Origin: Thermoleophilia bacterium | GTDB lineage: Bacteria; Actinomycetota; Thermoleophilia; Gaiellales; SKUG01 | Assembly: GCA_020438525.1 (NCBI GenBank) | Contig: JAGQUL010000009.1 | Span: forward strand, 1 to 14,582 | Reading direction: 5' to 3' | DNA length: 14,582 nucleotides | Shown here: piece by piece, positions 13,977 through 14,582 of the stretch | Layout: the number at the start of each line of letters is the position of its first letter | Position numbering within the stretch: the stretch's first letter is position 1 | The notes under the pieces: generated by a model | Databases searched by the model: none | The model's input: only the letters and a program-made list of their open reading frames with translations | What the model was told of the DNA's origin: nothing | Program-made: the position numbers and the translations under genes

Positions 13977-14582
13977 TCAGACGATCTCGACCATGCGCCG
14001 GATCGCGAGCTCGGCACGTCGTGCCACGTCCGCGTCGACCTCGATCACGTGCTGGTCCTCGCGGAGCGCGCGCTCGAGCTTCTCGAGCGTGATCTCCTTC
14101 ATGTACCGGCAGATCGCGCGTTCGCTCACGGTGTTGAACGCCTTCTCGGGCGACTGCTGGCGCATGCGGTGGATGATGCCGCTCTCGGTTGCCACGACGA
14201 ACTCCTGCGCCGGGCTCTCCTCGACGCGCCGCAGCATCGCTTCCGTTCCCAGCACGTGGACGCGGTCGCCGGGCAGCTCGCCCGTCGACACGTGGTACAT
14301 GCAGCTCGACGCACATCCGCATTCGGGGTGGACGAGCAGCTCGCTCTGCGGGCTCGCCTCGAGACGGGCGTTGACGTCGTCGGGGCGGATGCCGGCGTGC
14401 ACGTGGCACTCGCCGAGCCAGACCTGCATCTTGCGACCGGTGATGCTCTCGAGGTAGGTGCCGAGGAACATGTCGGGGCAGAACAGGATCGTCCTGTCCT
14501 CGGGGATGGCGTCGATCACGGCCCGGGCGTTGCCGCTCGTGCAGCAGTAGTCGCTCTCGGCCTTCACCTCGGCGGTGGTGTT
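13977..14582 (-). CDS. nadA: Quinolinate synthase NadA, 5' end outside window
   Basis: NadA condenses iminoaspartate with dihydroxyacetone phosphate to quinolinate, a de novo NAD precursor, using a [4Fe-4S] cluster. The frame is open to the window edge and the visible 201 residues are the C-terminal part (usual total about 310-370). The three cluster Cys positions are represented by CCTSGNA near the visible start, HPECGCASSCMY in the middle, and AICRYMKEITLEKL near the end. Other family features are GRKMQVWLGECHVH and VVATESGIIHRM. The protein ends RRMVEIV. No nadB or nadC is visible; they could lie upstream off the right edge. Paralogue A follows on the same strand after 113 bases, probably as an independent unit. 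Confidence 0.95.
   Translation of the reverse strand, partial: NTTAEVKAESDYCCTSGNARAVIDAIPEDRTILFCPDMFLGTYLESITGRKMQVWLGECHVHAGIRPDDVNARLEASPQSELLVHPECGCASSCMYHVSTGELPGDRVHVLGTEAMLRRVEESPAQEFVVATESGIIHRMRQQSPEKAFNTVSERAICRYMKEITLEKLERALREDQHVIEVDADVARRAELAIRRMVEIV

Noticed and set aside
12950..14092. 380-residue plus-strand open frame
   Set aside because: It is antisense to paralogue A and runs across the gap into nadA; Arg/Ser/Pro-rich without domains.

Overview
The window is a very GC-rich, densely packed bacterial chromosome segment. Genes lie on both strands, gaps are short, and third codon positions are almost all G or C. A flavin-dependent thymidylate synthase (ThyX), weak or absent Shine-Dalgarno sequences at several genes and one leaderless-looking start all fit an actinomycete-type high-GC organism. 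Thermoleophilia (Solirubrobacterales) would be my guess at class, but this is an impression from protein style and I could not test it. No tRNA, rRNA, CRISPR array, insertion sequence or prophage block was seen, and no gene-free stretch exceeds 300 bases.

Layout. 1-1341 (+): the 3' two-thirds or so of a secreted-type 5'-nucleotidase/metallophosphatase. 1369-2043 (-): a small papain-like (C39-type) cysteine peptidase. 2113-2808 (+): an SDR oxidoreductase of pteridine-reductase style with His at the usual catalytic Tyr position. 2854-4794 (+): thyX, interrupted by a 411-residue intein (3130-4362) with an HNH homing endonuclease and two helix-turn-helix segments. 4801-5268 (+): a GNAT acetyltransferase. 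5325-5714 (+): a small unknown protein. 5799-6863 (+): a FabH-type ketoacyl-ACP synthase III. 6877-7269 (-): a small HExxH protein. 7441-8760 (+): class II fumarase (fumC), followed 5 bases later by a lipoprotein (8766-9452). 9454-11646 and 11755-13863 (-): two paralogous exported proteins resembling GH123/DUF4091 glycosidases. 13977-14582 (-): the C-terminal part of quinolinate synthase NadA, running off the right edge.

How they fit together. The SDR, thyX and GNAT genes form a likely co-directional unit. ThyX makes dTMP without producing dihydrofolate, and an SDR resembling FolM next to it suggests a folate/pterin side role, though that is inference. FumC (TCA cycle), FabH (fatty-acid initiation) and NadA (NAD synthesis) are housekeeping enzymes apparently scattered here rather than part of one pathway. 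The two GH123-like proteins, the 5'-nucleotidase, the lipoprotein and possibly the C39-like peptidase give the segment a cell-surface flavour.

The most noteworthy element is the ThyX intein. It sits inside the RHRX7S catalytic signature, keeps apparently complete splicing and HNH motifs, and carries an extra HTH inside its N-terminal splicing half. Secondary points are the His-for-Tyr SDR, the GH123-like pair, the orphan HExxH protein and several perfect inverted repeats at gene boundaries.
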